Shown: piece after piece, positions 9,722 to 19,182 of the stretch
Layout of the letters: the number at the start of each line of letters is the position of its first letter
Numbering within the stretch: position 1 is the stretch's first letter
Source of the DNA: Marivirga salinae
Lineage (GTDB): Bacteria; Bacteroidota; Bacteroidia; Cytophagales; Cyclobacteriaceae
NCBI RefSeq assembly: GCF_030503855.1
Contig: NZ_CP129971.1
Location: forward strand, 2,604,001-2,668,000
Length of the DNA: 64,000 nt
Direction of reading: 5' to 3'
The notes under the pieces: generated by a model
Told to the model about the DNA's origin: nothing
Databases searched by the model: none
The model's input: the letters and a program-made list of their open reading frames with translations, nothing else
Made by a program: the position numbers and the translations under genes

Positions 9722-9766
9722 GAGAGCTACACTTTGCTTTCATAATTCTACAATGTTAGATTAGAA

Positions 9767-9941
9767 CGTCATACCTGCGGGGGCAGGTATCTTGTCTTAT
9801 TGAAACTTTGTTTCACTAATTTTCAGAACCATAGTCTAATCTATTTTTATGATTTTAGATATATTAGCCATCTGCAAAAAAGTTGTTCATATTTTAACCT
9901 TAGGTTAAAATTAATAGATTCCTTTCTTCAAAGGAATGACG
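9767..9941. repeat. MITE-like intergenic repeat with CGTCAT/ATGACG ends
   Basis: A 175-bp stretch begins CGTCAT and ends ATGACG. It holds three hairpins: ATACCTGC-GGGG-GCAGGTAT (9771-9790), ATTTTAACCT-T-AGGTTAAAAT (9891-9911) and ATTCCTTT-CTTC-AAAGGAAT (9918-9937). The first could end folB transcription. A short open frame here (9800-9991) has no protein-like character. Confidence 0.5.
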
Positions 9942-10023
9942 CACGGATGAACCTCAGTAGATGGTATCTCATCAGAACTTATTTTAACTAAATCGACTTA
10001 TAAACAAAAATGAAATCACTGTT

Positions 10024-10347
10024 ATGAGTTTTGGTTTGCCCGATAGCTTAACAGAGAAAATTACCAGTATCCTCCAAAATCATTCAGAAGTGGAGGAAGC
10101 TCTCATCTATGGCTCAAGAGCTAAAGGAAACTACAGAGAAGGCTCTGATATTGATATGGTGTTAAAGGGTGAGCAACTAACTGAAGCAATTAGAAATCAA
10201 ATATTCTGGGAGATAGATGAATTGAATTCTCCTTACACTTTAGATTTGTCCATTTATCATCAAATCACATCTCAAGAATTAATTCAGCATATCGATAGAG
10301 TAGGAAAAACATTATATAACCGAAAGAAACAAACTGACCGAATTTAA
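10024..10347 (+). CDS. MNT-type nucleotidyltransferase-domain protein
   Basis: A 107-residue minimal nucleotidyltransferase. It has the GSRAKGNYREGSDIDMVLKG core (GS...D-x-D) and a third Asp in YTLDLSIY. Family members often pair with a HEPN toxin that they AMPylate, but no HEPN gene is adjacent here. The stop overlaps the end of the convergent barrel gene by 4 bp. Confidence 0.75.
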   Translation: MSFGLPDSLTEKITSILQNHSEVEEALIYGSRAKGNYREGSDIDMVLKGEQLTEAIRNQIFWEIDELNSPYTLDLSIYHQITSQELIQHIDRVGKTLYNRKKQTDRI

Positions 10348-10958
10348 TCCCTTAATTTTGTTACCAATTCATTAAGTGAAACATAAGCACCTACCATTAT
10401 CACCATATTTTTATCTACAAATAGACCCTGTTGAGACCAGGTGCCATAAGTGAATCGAAAATAATTACTGAAATATTTATTCCATTCAAACCTTAGCCCA
10501 ATGATAGGAGAAAACTCTAACTCATTTGGGTTGGAATAGGTAATCAACTGGTTGTTGTCATTAATATCATAATTCAACATATAACTTAGTTGACCACCAC
10601 TTTCGATATATAGTTTGTTAATTAACTTATAGTCTAAAAACAGAGCTAAATCGAGATAATTTAATGTGAAAATAAAATCCACATTACCATATTGAGGAAT
10701 AGGGATGTTTTCAAATTTCCAACCCTTTTGATTAAATAAAATTTCTCCATTTATACTGAAAGATTTGTAAGAGAGGAATTTCCTACCAAAACCTCCATGA
10801 AAACCATATTTTTCTCCTATAAACATGCCGTACAATCCCTCACTCACATAATTACCTATACTTAATCCTGATTTTATATAGATTTCATTTTCCGGTTGAA
10901 TTTGGCTGTAAGCTTTAAAACTAAAGATTAGAAAGAAAAGAATAAATATGAGGCGCAT
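10344..10958 (-). CDS. PorT-like outer-membrane beta-barrel protein
   Basis: A 204-residue protein with a signal peptide (RLIFILFFLIFSFKAYSQ). The rest is made of alternating aromatic/glycine strands typical of eight-stranded Bacteroidota barrels (GLSIGNYV, GFHGGFGRKF, PIIGLRFEWNKY). Predicted outer-membrane location, unknown function. The upstream lipoprotein gene ends 42 bp before it, so the two could form one unit. Confidence 0.65.
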   Translation of the reverse strand: MRLIFILFFLIFSFKAYSQIQPENEIYIKSGLSIGNYVSEGLYGMFIGEKYGFHGGFGRKFLSYKSFSINGEILFNQKGWKFENIPIPQYGNVDFIFTLNYLDLALFLDYKLINKLYIESGGQLSYMLNYDINDNNQLITYSNPNELEFSPIIGLRFEWNKYFSNYFRFTYGTWSQQGLFVDKNMVIMVGAYVSLNELVTKLRD

Positions 10959-10999
10959 TTGATTAATCTAATTTATGTTTACTTTGATTTGGCTGACTT

Positions 11000-11473
11000 T
11001 CAATATTTTGACAGTACTATGGAATACGGATAAAAATTGAAATTGCTTTCCTGCGCTGATTCTTTATCTTTGAATTCTAATATAGTTTTTTTTCCATCGA
11101 AAAAGACTTCACAATTAGCGTATATTAACGGGTTTTTTTCATTGTCTGATAACCAGTCTACTGAAATGTACATTGTTCTTTCGTCAAAAACATGGTATTC
11201 CAAACTTCCTTCTGTATCGAGCGGTTGTATATAAATAGAACCACCGCAAATGGACTCAGAGGTGGTTTTATGATATCCGCAATTATCAAAGTAAAAGGTA
11301 CCAGCATCATAAATAGTTGAATCAGCCCCTTGACTTGAAATGTAATTGAGCTCGGCTATTTCATAATTCCCTGCTAACTGTTCAAGAAAATTATTGTAAT
11401 ATTTCTTTTTGCTGTTGCATGAGCAAATAATTATAAAGAGGAGAAGTGGGATTGATGTTTTTTTTAATAACAT
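11000..11473 (-). CDS. Hypothetical lipoprotein
   Basis: A 157-residue protein. The N-terminus SIPLLLFIIICSCNSKKK has a lipobox with Cys near residue 19, so it should be a membrane-anchored lipoprotein. The body (LAGNYEIAELNYISSQGADSTIY...) looks like a lipocalin-type beta domain. No specific family is recognised. Confidence 0.6.
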   Translation of the reverse strand: MLLKKTSIPLLLFIIICSCNSKKKYYNNFLEQLAGNYEIAELNYISSQGADSTIYDAGTFYFDNCGYHKTTSESICGGSIYIQPLDTEGSLEYHVFDERTMYISVDWLSDNEKNPLIYANCEVFFDGKKTILEFKDKESAQESNFNFYPYSIVLSKY

Positions 11474-11655
11474 AATGCTTCTTTTGGTTCTAAATAGGTT
11501 AAAACAATTTTTATACCAAAAGAAATAAAAAACACCATAAAACCAAAAAGTAGTTAGTTATGTAGCTGTATTCTGTTCTTATTTAAAATGAAATTTGCCT
11601 TTTTGTTGAATTTACTGCTATTTCACATTCGGAAAGATTGAACAGAAAATTAGCT

Positions 11656-13329
11656 ATGGAAACGACAAAGAAATATAATCCCGAAACTTATAAAACGCCA
11701 ACAGGAACTCAACTCAATTGTAAAGGCTGGGTGCAGGAAGCTGCATTGCGTATGTTGTTGAATAATTTGGATCCGGAAGTGGCTGAAAGACCAGAAGAGT
11801 TAATTGTGTACGGTGGAAGAGGTAAAGCTGCCAGAAATTTCGAATCTCTTGATTTAATCATTAAAGCCCTGAAAGATTTAGAAGAGGACGAAACTTTAAT
11901 TGTGCAATCTGGTAAACCCGTTGGAATTTTGCAAACTCATAAGGATGCACCTAAAGTACTGATATCTAATTCTCAATTAGTACCTAACTGGGCAAATTGG
12001 AAACATTTTGATGAGTTAGAGAAAAAAGGTTTGATGATGTATGGTCAAATGACGGCCGGGAGTTGGATTTACATTGGTTCTCAAGGAATTGTTCAAGGAA
12101 CTTATGAAACTTTTTCAGCTATAGCCAATAAAGATTTCGATGGAAGTTTGAAAGGTACTTTAACTGTTACCGCTGGATTAGGCGGAATGGGAGGAGCTCA
12201 ACCTTTGGCTGTGACCATGAACGATGGAGTTTGTTTGGTAGCAGAAGTAGAACAATGGAGAATTGATAAGAGAATCAAGACCAAATATTTGGATGAATCT
12301 ATAGAAGATATGGATGCTGCCATCGACAGGGCTTTGGAAGCTAAAAAGAATCAGGAAAGAGTTTCTATTGGTGTGCCTTGCAATGCAGTTCATTTATTGG
12401 AAAGATTAAAAGAAAGAAATGTTATTCCTGATGTTTTAACCGATCAAACTTCTGCTCATGATCCTTTGATTGGGTATGTGCCCCATCAAATCAGTTTAGA
12501 AGAATCAAATGTGTTAAGAGAGCAGGACCCAGATAAATATGAGGAGCTTTCTTATGAATCGATGTACCGACACGTAGAATTGATGCTGGAACTGCAAAAA
12601 TCAGGAGCTGTCACTTTTGATTATGGAAATAACTTAAGAGCCAGAGCTCAGGAAAAAGGCTTAAAAAATGCTTTTGATTTCCCAGGCTTTGTACCGGCAT
12701 ATATTCGTCCGCTTTTCTGCGAAGGAAAAGGGCCTTTCCGTTGGGCAGCACTTTCAGGTGATCCTGCTGATATAGCCGAAACGGATAGAGTGATAAAAGA
12801 ATTATTTCCAGAAAATGAATCTTTAATGCGCTGGATGGATATGGCACAGGAAAGAATTGCTTTTCAAGGCTTGCCTTCAAGAATTTGCTGGTTAGGACAG
12901 GGTGAAAGAGAAAAGGCTGGATTGGCCTTCAATAAATTAGTGAAAGAAGGAAAAGTAAAAGCTCCAATAGTGATTGGTAGAGATCATTTGGATACCGGTT
13001 CTGTAGCCTCGCCAAATAGAGAGACGGAAGCCATGTTAGATGGTTCTGATGCAGTGGCAGACTGGCCGTTATTAAACGCTTTAGTGAACACCGCAGGAGG
13101 TGCGAGCTGGGTTTCTCTTCATCATGGTGGTGGAGTTGGTATGGGTTATTCCATTCATGCAGGTATGGTGATAGTGGCAGATGGTACAGATGATGCTGAG
13201 AAGAGACTAAAAAGAGTACTGCGCAATGACCCTGGAATGGGCGTAATTCGTCATGCTGATGCTGGCTATGATATCGCTACTGATACGGCAAGAAAACATA
13301 AATTAGATATTAAAGAAAGATTGAAATAA
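11656..13329 (+). CDS. hutU: Urocanate hydratase
   Basis: Converts urocanate to imidazolone propionate in histidine degradation, using tightly bound NAD+. The sequence matches the family end to end: [15 protein letters not shown], the NAD loop [19 protein letters not shown], and the C-terminal [22 protein letters not shown]. The 557 residues from the ATG at 11656 are the usual length. The open frame reaches back to a TTG at 11638, but the ATG gives the standard N-terminus. hutH, hutI and hutG are absent nearby. A strong terminator follows. Confidence 0.93.
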   Translation: METTKKYNPETYKTPTGTQLNCKGWVQEAALRMLLNNLDPEVAERPEELIVYGGRGKAARNFESLDLIIKALKDLEEDETLIVQSGKPVGILQTHKDAPKVLISNSQLVPNWANWKHFDELEKKGLMMYGQMTAGSWIYIGSQGIVQGTYETFSAIANKDFDGSLKGTLTVTAGLGGMGGAQPLAVTMNDGVCLVAEVEQWRIDKRIKTKYLDESIEDMDAAIDRALEAKKNQERVSIGVPCNAVHLLERLKERNVIPDVLTDQTSAHDPLIGYVPHQISLEESNVLREQDPDKYEELSYESMYRHVELMLELQKSGAVTFDYGNNLRARAQEKGLKNAFDFPGFVPAYIRPLFCEGKGPFRWAALSGDPADIAETDRVIKELFPENESLMRWMDMAQERIAFQGLPSRICWLGQGEREKAGLAFNKLVKEGKVKAPIVIGRDHLDTGSVASPNRETEAMLDGSDAVADWPLLNALVNTAGGASWVSLHHGGGVGMGYSIHAGMVIVADGTDDAEKRLKRVLRNDPGMGVIRHADAGYDIATDTARKHKLDIKERLK

Positions 13330-13344
13330 ATATTAGAATTTACC

Positions 13345-13373
13345 CCGGTCTGACGCATGCCGCGTCTGACCGG
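13345..13373 (+). terminator. Rho-independent terminator of hutU
   Basis: A near-perfect 12-bp stem (CCGGTCTGACGC / GCGTCTGACCGG, loop ATGCC) is followed by TATTTTTAAAAA. It lies 15 bp after the hutU stop and may also serve the convergent DUF4174 gene. Confidence 0.8.
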
Positions 13374-13387
13374 TATTTTTAAAAATG

Positions 13388-13825
13388 TCAGTTCCCATCC
13401 TTCATTTCTCTTTGTCTCATCGGCATAGCATCTATAGTCTTAAATAATTTTTCATTGGAGATAGGAGAGTTGCTCCTCAATTTGACACCACCATCTTTTC
13501 CGATTAATAAGTTTTGATAAGTTTTATTTTCATCAATATTCAACTCTTTTATGATTTTATTGAATTGGAGGTTGTGATTTTTAGTTGAATTCCAGATTTC
13601 AACCTTTTGGTTTTTCAGTATGATAACTTTCAAGTCTCTATCCAAATAACCCTCTTTTTTATAGCTGATTTTAGCTAGCTGCTCTTCTAATAGAGAAGAT
13701 TTCTGATTAGCAGAGTAAATGATCAAAAGTCTGTTTTTCCATCGGAAATCATCTAAACTTGTAATTTGGGCTTGAGTGGAACTCATAGTGAAAATCAGGT
13801 AGGTGAAAAGTAAAAGGTATCTCAT
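13388..13825 (-). CDS. DUF4174-domain secreted protein
   Basis: A 145-residue protein with a signal peptide (LLLFTYLIFTMSSTQAQ). The body (LDDFRWKNRLLIIYSANQ...LLIGKDGGVKLRS) fits the DUF4174 family, which has a thioredoxin-like outline without the CxxC motif. Probably periplasmic; function unknown. Convergent with hutU, sharing the terminator region. Confidence 0.7.
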   Translation of the reverse strand: MRYLLLFTYLIFTMSSTQAQITSLDDFRWKNRLLIIYSANQKSSLLEEQLAKISYKKEGYLDRDLKVIILKNQKVEIWNSTKNHNLQFNKIIKELNIDENKTYQNLLIGKDGGVKLRSNSPISNEKLFKTIDAMPMRQREMKDGN

Positions 13826-13879
13826 GGTGTTAGTAACTGGTTGATGCGGAGGGTGTTTGAATAGTCTGAGTCTAAAGAT

Positions 13880-14227
13880 AAGGTCGCTCCTACGGAGCTT
13901 TTGTTGTCAGTTTATTGTATAGTTACCATAAGTTCGTCCCTCTGGGACTTTTAGGTGTGGAGTTAGTGGTAAAAATCTATGCTTCTTGACCCTCTTATTT
14001 TGGTATTTATAAACTGGAAAGCTAGCGCGAGCTTCTTAGCTCGTGCTCAAGTTGTAGCACTAGCACTATTTAAGATATTGATACGAGGGACGAGCTGGGA
14101 AGCTCGCACCAGCTCATTTACATTCCATTTATAAATACTATTTCTGCAATGTAAAAACACCTTAGGTGTGATCATTTAGTAGCTTAAAAGGAAAAGTAAA
14201 AAACCTTAGCTCCGTAGGAGTGACCTT
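13880..14227. repeat. 348-bp REP/MITE-like element with nested inverted repeats
   Basis: The ends AAGGTCGCTCCTACGGAGC and GCTCCGTAGGAGTGACCTT are inverted repeats matching at 18 of 19 bases. Nested inside, TATTTATAAA (14004) pairs with TTTATAAATA (14127). This encloses REP-type hairpins of the GCGAGCTT...AGCTCG kind. No gene is present. It looks like a nonautonomous element of a REP-associated transposase family. It lies between DUF4174 and lrp. Confidence 0.65.
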
Positions 14228-14246
14228 ATTAATATATCTGTGATTA

Positions 14247-14726
14247 TCACCCCAAAGGCACAGCAGTAGTGTCCGTAATTTTCTTCATCACAAAGGAGCT
14301 TTGGATATTGGCCAAGTTTTCATTTGTAGAGAGTTTGTTGACTATAAAATCCTGAAAAGCATTCATATCTTTCACCAAAATCTTTAGATGATAATCATAT
14401 TGTCCAGCTAAGTGGTAACATTCCGTAACCTCAGGGATTTTTGCAACATGCGCTTCAAACTGAGCCAGTTTATCTTTAGTGTGTTTTTCTAACCTCAACA
14501 TGCAAAGTGCCATAAGTCCTTTACCTGTTTTATCTGCATCAATCAAAGCTACATATTGCCCGATTACCCCCGTTTTTTCCAACCTTTTTACTCTTTCATA
14601 AACAGGTGTTATGGTCAAATCAAGCTGTGCAGCTAACTCTTTATTGGTTATGCGTGCATTCTTTTGTAAGAGCTTAATAATTTGAATATCGGTTGTATCC
14701 AGACGTATAGTAGAATTATTTTCCAT
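14247..14726 (-). CDS. Lrp/AsnC-family transcriptional regulator
   Basis: A 159-residue regulator. The N-terminal winged helix (about residues 8-60: IIKLLQKNARITNKELAAQLDLTITPVYERVKRL) is followed by an AsnC/RAM effector domain (about 70-145). Lrp-type proteins bind amino acids and wrap promoter DNA. It is divergent from a Cys/Met PLP enzyme with 124 bp of very AT-rich DNA between them, so it may control that gene; this is inferred from position. Confidence 0.88.
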   Translation of the reverse strand: MENNSTIRLDTTDIQIIKLLQKNARITNKELAAQLDLTITPVYERVKRLEKTGVIGQYVALIDADKTGKGLMALCMLRLEKHTKDKLAQFEAHVAKIPEVTECYHLAGQYDYHLKILVKDMNAFQDFIVNKLSTNENLANIQSSFVMKKITDTTAVPLG

Positions 14727-14850
14727 TTCAATACTTTTAATAGGCGAATAAAAGATTTAATTTCTTTAAAATCTCTAATTTTAGTTTTATTTTCTTAAAT
14801 ATATGCATTTCAAGAATTATTTTCTAAATTTATAAAAAATAAAAGAAATT

Positions 14851-16104
14851 ATGAGCGAGCATTCTTTTTCACCTGAGAGTTTAATGATGTCTTTTGGCTA
14901 CAAGCCAGAATTATCAGAAGGAGCTATTAAATGTCCTATTTTTCAGACTTCAACCTTCGCTTTTAAAAAGGCAGAAGATGGTAAAGCATTTTTCGAAGTT
15001 GCTTACGGTAAGCGAGAAAAGTCAGATGAGGAGGAATTAGGTTTGATATATAGCCGTTTAAATAATCCTAATTTGCAAATCACTGAGGATAGATTATGCC
15101 TTTGGGATAAGGCTGGGGATGCCGCTATTTTCGAAAGCGGGATGGGCGCCATTAGCAGTATGTTGATGGAATTCCTGAATCCTGGAGATGTGTTATTACA
15201 TTCTGTGCCAGTTTATGGAGGAACAGATCATTTTATTAATCATGTTTTACCAAAATGGGGAATTCAATCTGTAGGAGTAAACCCTTATCAGGATAAAGCG
15301 GAAGTGATACAAGAACTAGATGCCAGTGGATTGAAAGATAAAGTTCGTTTTATATACCTGGAAACTCCTGCTAACCCAACCAATGCCTTGGTAGATATCG
15401 GGATGTTTAGAGAAATCGCTAACGAATTACGAACTGAAGAAGAGCCTATTTACATAGGAGTAGATAACACCTATATGGGGCCGGTTTGGCAACATCCATT
15501 GCAATTAGGAGCTGATTTAGTTATCTATTCTGCTACCAAATACATAGGTGGGCATAGCGATTTAGTTGCTGGTGCATGCTTAGGTGCAGCAGATTTGATA
15601 AAAAGAGTAAAAGGCTTTAGAACTTTCATGGGAAATATGGCCGGACCTCACACTGGTTGGTTGTTGATGAGAAGTTTGGAAACTTTGAAAATCCGAATGG
15701 AAAAACAAGCTGCAAACGCTGAGGAGGTTGCTAATTTCTTGAATACGCACCCTAAAGTAGAGAAAGTTTATTATTTAGGGAATTTAAAGCCAGAAGATGG
15801 TTGTCAATACGAAATCTTCAAAAAACAGTGTAGTTCTAATGGCGCTATGTTGGCATTTGACATCAGAGGAGGTGAAAAAGAAGCCTTCAAATTCTTAAAT
15901 AGCACTAAGTTGATAAAACTAGCGGTTAGTTTAGGGAGTACAGAATCATTAGCGGAACACCCAGCCACCATGACTCACTCCGATGTGGATGAGGAACTAA
16001 GAAATAAAATAAACATCACTTCTAAGTTGGTAAGAATATCTGTAGGAGTAGAGGATGCCAAAGATTTAATTTGGGATATTGAGCAGGCTTTAGAAAAAGT
16101 TTGA
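14851..16104 (+). CDS. Cystathionine gamma-synthase / methionine gamma-lyase family PLP enzyme
   Basis: A 417-residue fold-type I PLP enzyme of sulfur amino-acid metabolism. Visible marks are YSRLNNPNLQITEDRL, the PLP stacking region VYGGTDHFINHVLP, ETPANPTN, DNTYMGP, and the PLP lysine in SATKYIGGHSDLVAG (about residue 230). The family includes cystathionine synthase/lyase and methionine gamma-lyase; the exact reaction cannot be set by eye. The divergent lrp gene suggests amino-acid control. Confidence 0.85.
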   Translation: MSEHSFSPESLMMSFGYKPELSEGAIKCPIFQTSTFAFKKAEDGKAFFEVAYGKREKSDEEELGLIYSRLNNPNLQITEDRLCLWDKAGDAAIFESGMGAISSMLMEFLNPGDVLLHSVPVYGGTDHFINHVLPKWGIQSVGVNPYQDKAEVIQELDASGLKDKVRFIYLETPANPTNALVDIGMFREIANELRTEEEPIYIGVDNTYMGPVWQHPLQLGADLVIYSATKYIGGHSDLVAGACLGAADLIKRVKGFRTFMGNMAGPHTGWLLMRSLETLKIRMEKQAANAEEVANFLNTHPKVEKVYYLGNLKPEDGCQYEIFKKQCSSNGAMLAFDIRGGEKEAFKFLNSTKLIKLAVSLGSTESLAEHPATMTHSDVDEELRNKINITSKLVRISVGVEDAKDLIWDIEQALEKV

Positions 16105-16145
16105 TTTGAGATTTCAAGAGTATATAAGCTAGAAATCTTAAAGAC

Positions 16146-16226
16146 TCTAGAATCTAGATTCTAGATTTAAATCGATCTGACTATCGTCTAACTTATCTGA
16201 TACGGATAGGTCAGACGATAGTCAGA
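16146..16226. repeat. Two adjacent palindromes after the PLP enzyme
   Basis: TCTAGAATCTAGATTCTAGA (16146-16165) is a perfect 20-bp palindrome. It is followed by a hairpin with a perfect 14-bp stem, TCTGACTATCGTCT (16176-16189) and AGACGATAGTCAGA (16213-16226). They lie 40-120 bp after the stop codon. A terminator role is possible, but there is no strong T-tract. Confidence 0.55.
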
Positions 16227-16333
16227 CCGGCTAAAAGTGCTAATCGCTTTTTTAATTGTTCATTAAGATTGCTAGCTCCGACACCAAAATTAAAAGTTTT
16301 TCTAATTAAGGTTTATTTTTAAAAATAAACCCC

Positions 16334-16341
16334 TACCTTTG
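16334..16341 (+). promoter_or_regulatory. -7 element of the sulP promoter
   Basis: TACCTTTG is an exact match to the Bacteroidota -7 consensus, about 57 bp before the ATG. An AT-only stretch lies where a -33 element would be. Transcription would begin just inside the structured leader that follows. Confidence 0.55.
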
Positions 16342-16397
16342 CGCGCTCATTTGGGAGACGGCCACTCAAATTTATAAGAAAAATCCAAATTGGGCGC
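16341..16397 (+). promoter_or_regulatory. Structured 5' leader of sulP
   Basis: GCGCGCTCATTTGGGA (16341-16356) pairs with TCCAAATTGGGCGC (16384-16397). It encloses a smaller hairpin TTTGGGAG...CTCAAA, and the closing stem ends directly at the ATG. It may be an RNA control element or a stability structure. I do not recognise a named riboswitch class. Confidence 0.4.
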
Positions 16398-17927
16398 ATG
16401 AAGCAATATTTTAAATTATTTGACCTTACACAAAAGGTAGATTACAAAACAGAAGTACTTTCCGGAGTCACTGTTGCCTTGGCTTTAATTCCTGAAGCTG
16501 TTGCTTTTGCTTTTATGGCTGGGTTATCTCCTTTAACAGGTCTTTATGCTGCTTTTGTTATGGGGTTAGTGACCGCGATTTTTGGTGGTCGTCCTGGTAT
16601 GATATCGGGTGCAACAGGTGCTATTGCCGTGGTGATTGTTGCTTTATCACAAAAATTTGGTATTGAATATGTGCTTGCAGCTGTTATTTTATCTGGTTTG
16701 ATTCAAGTGTTAGCTGGATTTTTGAAATTAGGAAAATTCATGCGTTTGGTACCCCACCCCGTAATTTTTGGTTTTGTAAATGGCTTAGCATTCATAATCT
16801 TCAGTTCGCAATTCAAACAATTTCAAGACGATGCTGGAAATTGGTTAACAGGAGAGCCACTTTATATACTTTTGGCTTTAGTTTTAGGTACTATGATTAT
16901 TGTTTGGGGCTTACCCAAGATAACTAAGGCTGTTCCTTCATCATTAGTAGCTATTTTGGTAATATTTGGGATAGTCGTCTATTTCGGTATTGATACCAGA
17001 ACTGTTGGAGATGTGGCTTCCATTAAAGGCGGATTTCCACCATTTCATATACCTAACATTCCTTTAAAGTGGGAAACGCTGATGATAATCTTACCATATT
17101 CAGCTATTATGGCTGCTGTTGGCTTAATAGAAAGCCTTTTAACGCTTAATATTATTGATGAAATCACTGAAACTAGAGGTAGAGGAAATAAAGAGGCAGT
17201 AGCGCAAGGAACGGCAAATATACTTTCAGGTTTATTTTCCGGTATGGGCGGTTGTGCCATGTTAGGTCAGAGTTTGATTAACATTTCTAACGGTGCCAGA
17301 GCTAGATTGTCTGGTATAGTAGCAGCGGTGATGCTGTTGGTTTTTATCATGTTTGGATCTTCATTAATTGAATTGGTTCCAATGGCAGCATTAACAGGTT
17401 TGATGATTATGGTCGCTATCGGAACATTTGAATGGGCAAGTTTAAAGACCCTTAATAAAATGCCAAAGTCAGATATTTTAGTAATGGTATTGGTGACTTT
17501 AGTGACTATCATTCTTCACAACTTAGCTTTAGCAGTAATAGTAGGAGTGATTATTGCAGCATTAGTATTTGCGTGGGATAATGCCAAGAGAATTCGTGCA
17601 AGAAAAAGTATAGATGCTGAAGGAGTAAAACATTATGAAATATATGGTCCTTTGTTTTTCGGATCAGTTGCTGCGTTCAATGATAAATTCGATATTATGA
17701 ATGATCCGGAGGAGATTATTATTGATTTTCAGGAAAGTAGGGTGGTGGATATGTCAGCAATAGAAGCCTTAAATAAAATCACTGAAAGATATATGAAGGT
17801 TGGGAAAAAAGTGCATTTGAAGCATTTAAGTCCTGATTGTAGAAAGCTGCTTCAAAATGCGGATAAAATAATTGATGTTAATGTAATAGAAGATCCTAAT
17901 TATAAATTGGTGGTTGATAAAGTTTAG
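16398..17927 (+). CDS. SulP-family inorganic anion transporter
   Basis: A 509-residue inner-membrane transporter with about 12-14 helices. The N-terminal signature ALIPEAVAFAFMAGLSPLTGLYAAF is present. A C-terminal STAS domain (about residues 410-505: EEIIIDFQESRVVDMSAIEAL) is on the cytoplasmic side. SulP proteins carry sulfate, bicarbonate or other anions with Na+ or H+. The Cys/Met enzyme just upstream makes sulfate plausible, but bicarbonate is equally possible. Confidence 0.85.
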   Translation: MKQYFKLFDLTQKVDYKTEVLSGVTVALALIPEAVAFAFMAGLSPLTGLYAAFVMGLVTAIFGGRPGMISGATGAIAVVIVALSQKFGIEYVLAAVILSGLIQVLAGFLKLGKFMRLVPHPVIFGFVNGLAFIIFSSQFKQFQDDAGNWLTGEPLYILLALVLGTMIIVWGLPKITKAVPSSLVAILVIFGIVVYFGIDTRTVGDVASIKGGFPPFHIPNIPLKWETLMIILPYSAIMAAVGLIESLLTLNIIDEITETRGRGNKEAVAQGTANILSGLFSGMGGCAMLGQSLINISNGARARLSGIVAAVMLLVFIMFGSSLIELVPMAALTGLMIMVAIGTFEWASLKTLNKMPKSDILVMVLVTLVTIILHNLALAVIVGVIIAALVFAWDNAKRIRARKSIDAEGVKHYEIYGPLFFGSVAAFNDKFDIMNDPEEIIIDFQESRVVDMSAIEALNKITERYMKVGKKVHLKHLSPDCRKLLQNADKIIDVNVIEDPNYKLVVDKV

Positions 17928-17963
17928 TTTTTTTCATAGTGAGTAGTTTTGGTTTAGGTTAAG

Positions 17964-17989
17964 AAAGCCGGGTTTAGCGATCCGGCTTT
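17964..17989 (+). terminator. Terminator of sulP
   Basis: An 8-bp stem, AAAGCCGG / CCGGCTTT, with a 10-nt loop is followed by TCTTTTTT. It lies 37 bp after the sulP stop. Confidence 0.85.
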
Positions 17990-18081
17990 TCTTTTTTATT
18001 AAAGTTTACTCAAATTAAAATTTCGGTTATTTCTCTGTATTTATAATATCATTTTTTTTAATCTGTTAGGTAAAAGCCTAA

Positions 18082-19182
18082 TTAGAAAACAGCATTTTCA
18101 TTGTAATTTATATCCTTGATTTCCAATTTCAGCCAAGTCCAATCTTTATTTTCTAGTTTCCAAGTTGCTTTCATTATAGAAGGTACTTTTATACCTTCAA
18201 AAGAATTGTACTCCTCTACTGTTAAGATCCACTTATAACGTTTCGAATTTTTTTCATTTCCCTTAAATCGGTCAGCAGAAAACTTAATAAAATCTCCATC
18301 GGAATTAAAAAAGAAAGTTCCAGTAGCCTTAGTTCCTTGATATTCCATAGTTGCTGTTGCAGTACTATCATTGGTTTGTTTCCAACTAATGTAGTTCCTT
18401 AGCGCTAAGGAGGGAAACCAAACCATTTCTCCTAAATACCGCTGCATAGTTCCTTCGTTCAGCTTTTCTCCTTTTTCATCTACTATATTAATTAAAGAAT
18501 TTAACTTGATTAACATTTCTCCTTTACCATCGATGAATTTATCTCTACCCTGGAAATTCACTATGCTATTCATTTTAACATCTACTTGCCAAAGAAAGGC
18601 TGGTATATCAATAGTTGTGTATTGAATTGCCTTGGCATCAAGCCAATCTTCTTGTTCTGGCTTCATTTTTAATTTTGCTTCCTGAATAACTTTTCCTTTA
18701 GTGATGAAAGGTTTTCCGATTACACCCGAATTTTTCAACCACATTTTTACTGGTTTGGGTAAATCATTGAGGTCGCTTTCTGATACTAGCTGTGTTTTTG
18801 AGGTTTTACTTTGGCTTATAAGATTGGTAGTTTCCTGAGCTACCATTTCCTGAAAGTTAAAATGACCATAAAATATCATAGAGACGATCAAAACTACAAT
18901 ATTGGGTAGCGTTCCAAATTTCGCATCTTTCCAAAATAGAATAATAAGGATTTGGGAGATTAAAACAGCAATAAACCCCAGAAGCCATGCATACTTATTA
19001 TTAAGGGTAAATAAAACGCCATAAGCTAGAAACACTATTGCTGTGAGCAGCCACAATAAACCCACTGGTTTGGATATGGGCATTGTTAATTCCTTTATTT
19101 CCTTAAATCCTATGCCTTTTATAAATCCAAGAAGATGTAAAAGCCCATGTATAATAACGATAATCAAAAAAGCTATTTTCAT
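18082..19182 (-). CDS. DUF6544-like membrane protein
   Basis: A 366-residue protein. Residues 1-115 hold about four membrane helices (IAFLIIVIIHGLLHLLGFIKG, VGLLWLLTAIVFLAYGVLF...). Residues 140-366 form a soluble beta-rich domain (LPKPVKMWLKNSGVIGKP...) seen in DUF6544/DUF6920 proteins. Function unknown. It is the first gene of the leftward-reading stress island and stands alone. Confidence 0.6.
   Translation of the reverse strand: MKIAFLIIVIIHGLLHLLGFIKGIGFKEIKELTMPISKPVGLLWLLTAIVFLAYGVLFTLNNKYAWLLGFIAVLISQILIILFWKDAKFGTLPNIVVLIVSMIFYGHFNFQEMVAQETTNLISQSKTSKTQLVSESDLNDLPKPVKMWLKNSGVIGKPFITKGKVIQEAKLKMKPEQEDWLDAKAIQYTTIDIPAFLWQVDVKMNSIVNFQGRDKFIDGKGEMLIKLNSLINIVDEKGEKLNEGTMQRYLGEMVWFPSLALRNYISWKQTNDSTATATMEYQGTKATGTFFFNSDGDFIKFSADRFKGNEKNSKRYKWILTVEEYNSFEGIKVPSIMKATWKLENKDWTWLKLEIKDINYNENAVF

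Noticed and set aside
9800..9991. 63-residue plus-strand frame
   Set aside because: Lies across three hairpins of an intergenic repeat and has no protein-like character.
10024..10347. MNT/HEPN toxin-antitoxin pair
   Set aside because: No HEPN gene on either side of the nucleotidyltransferase gene.
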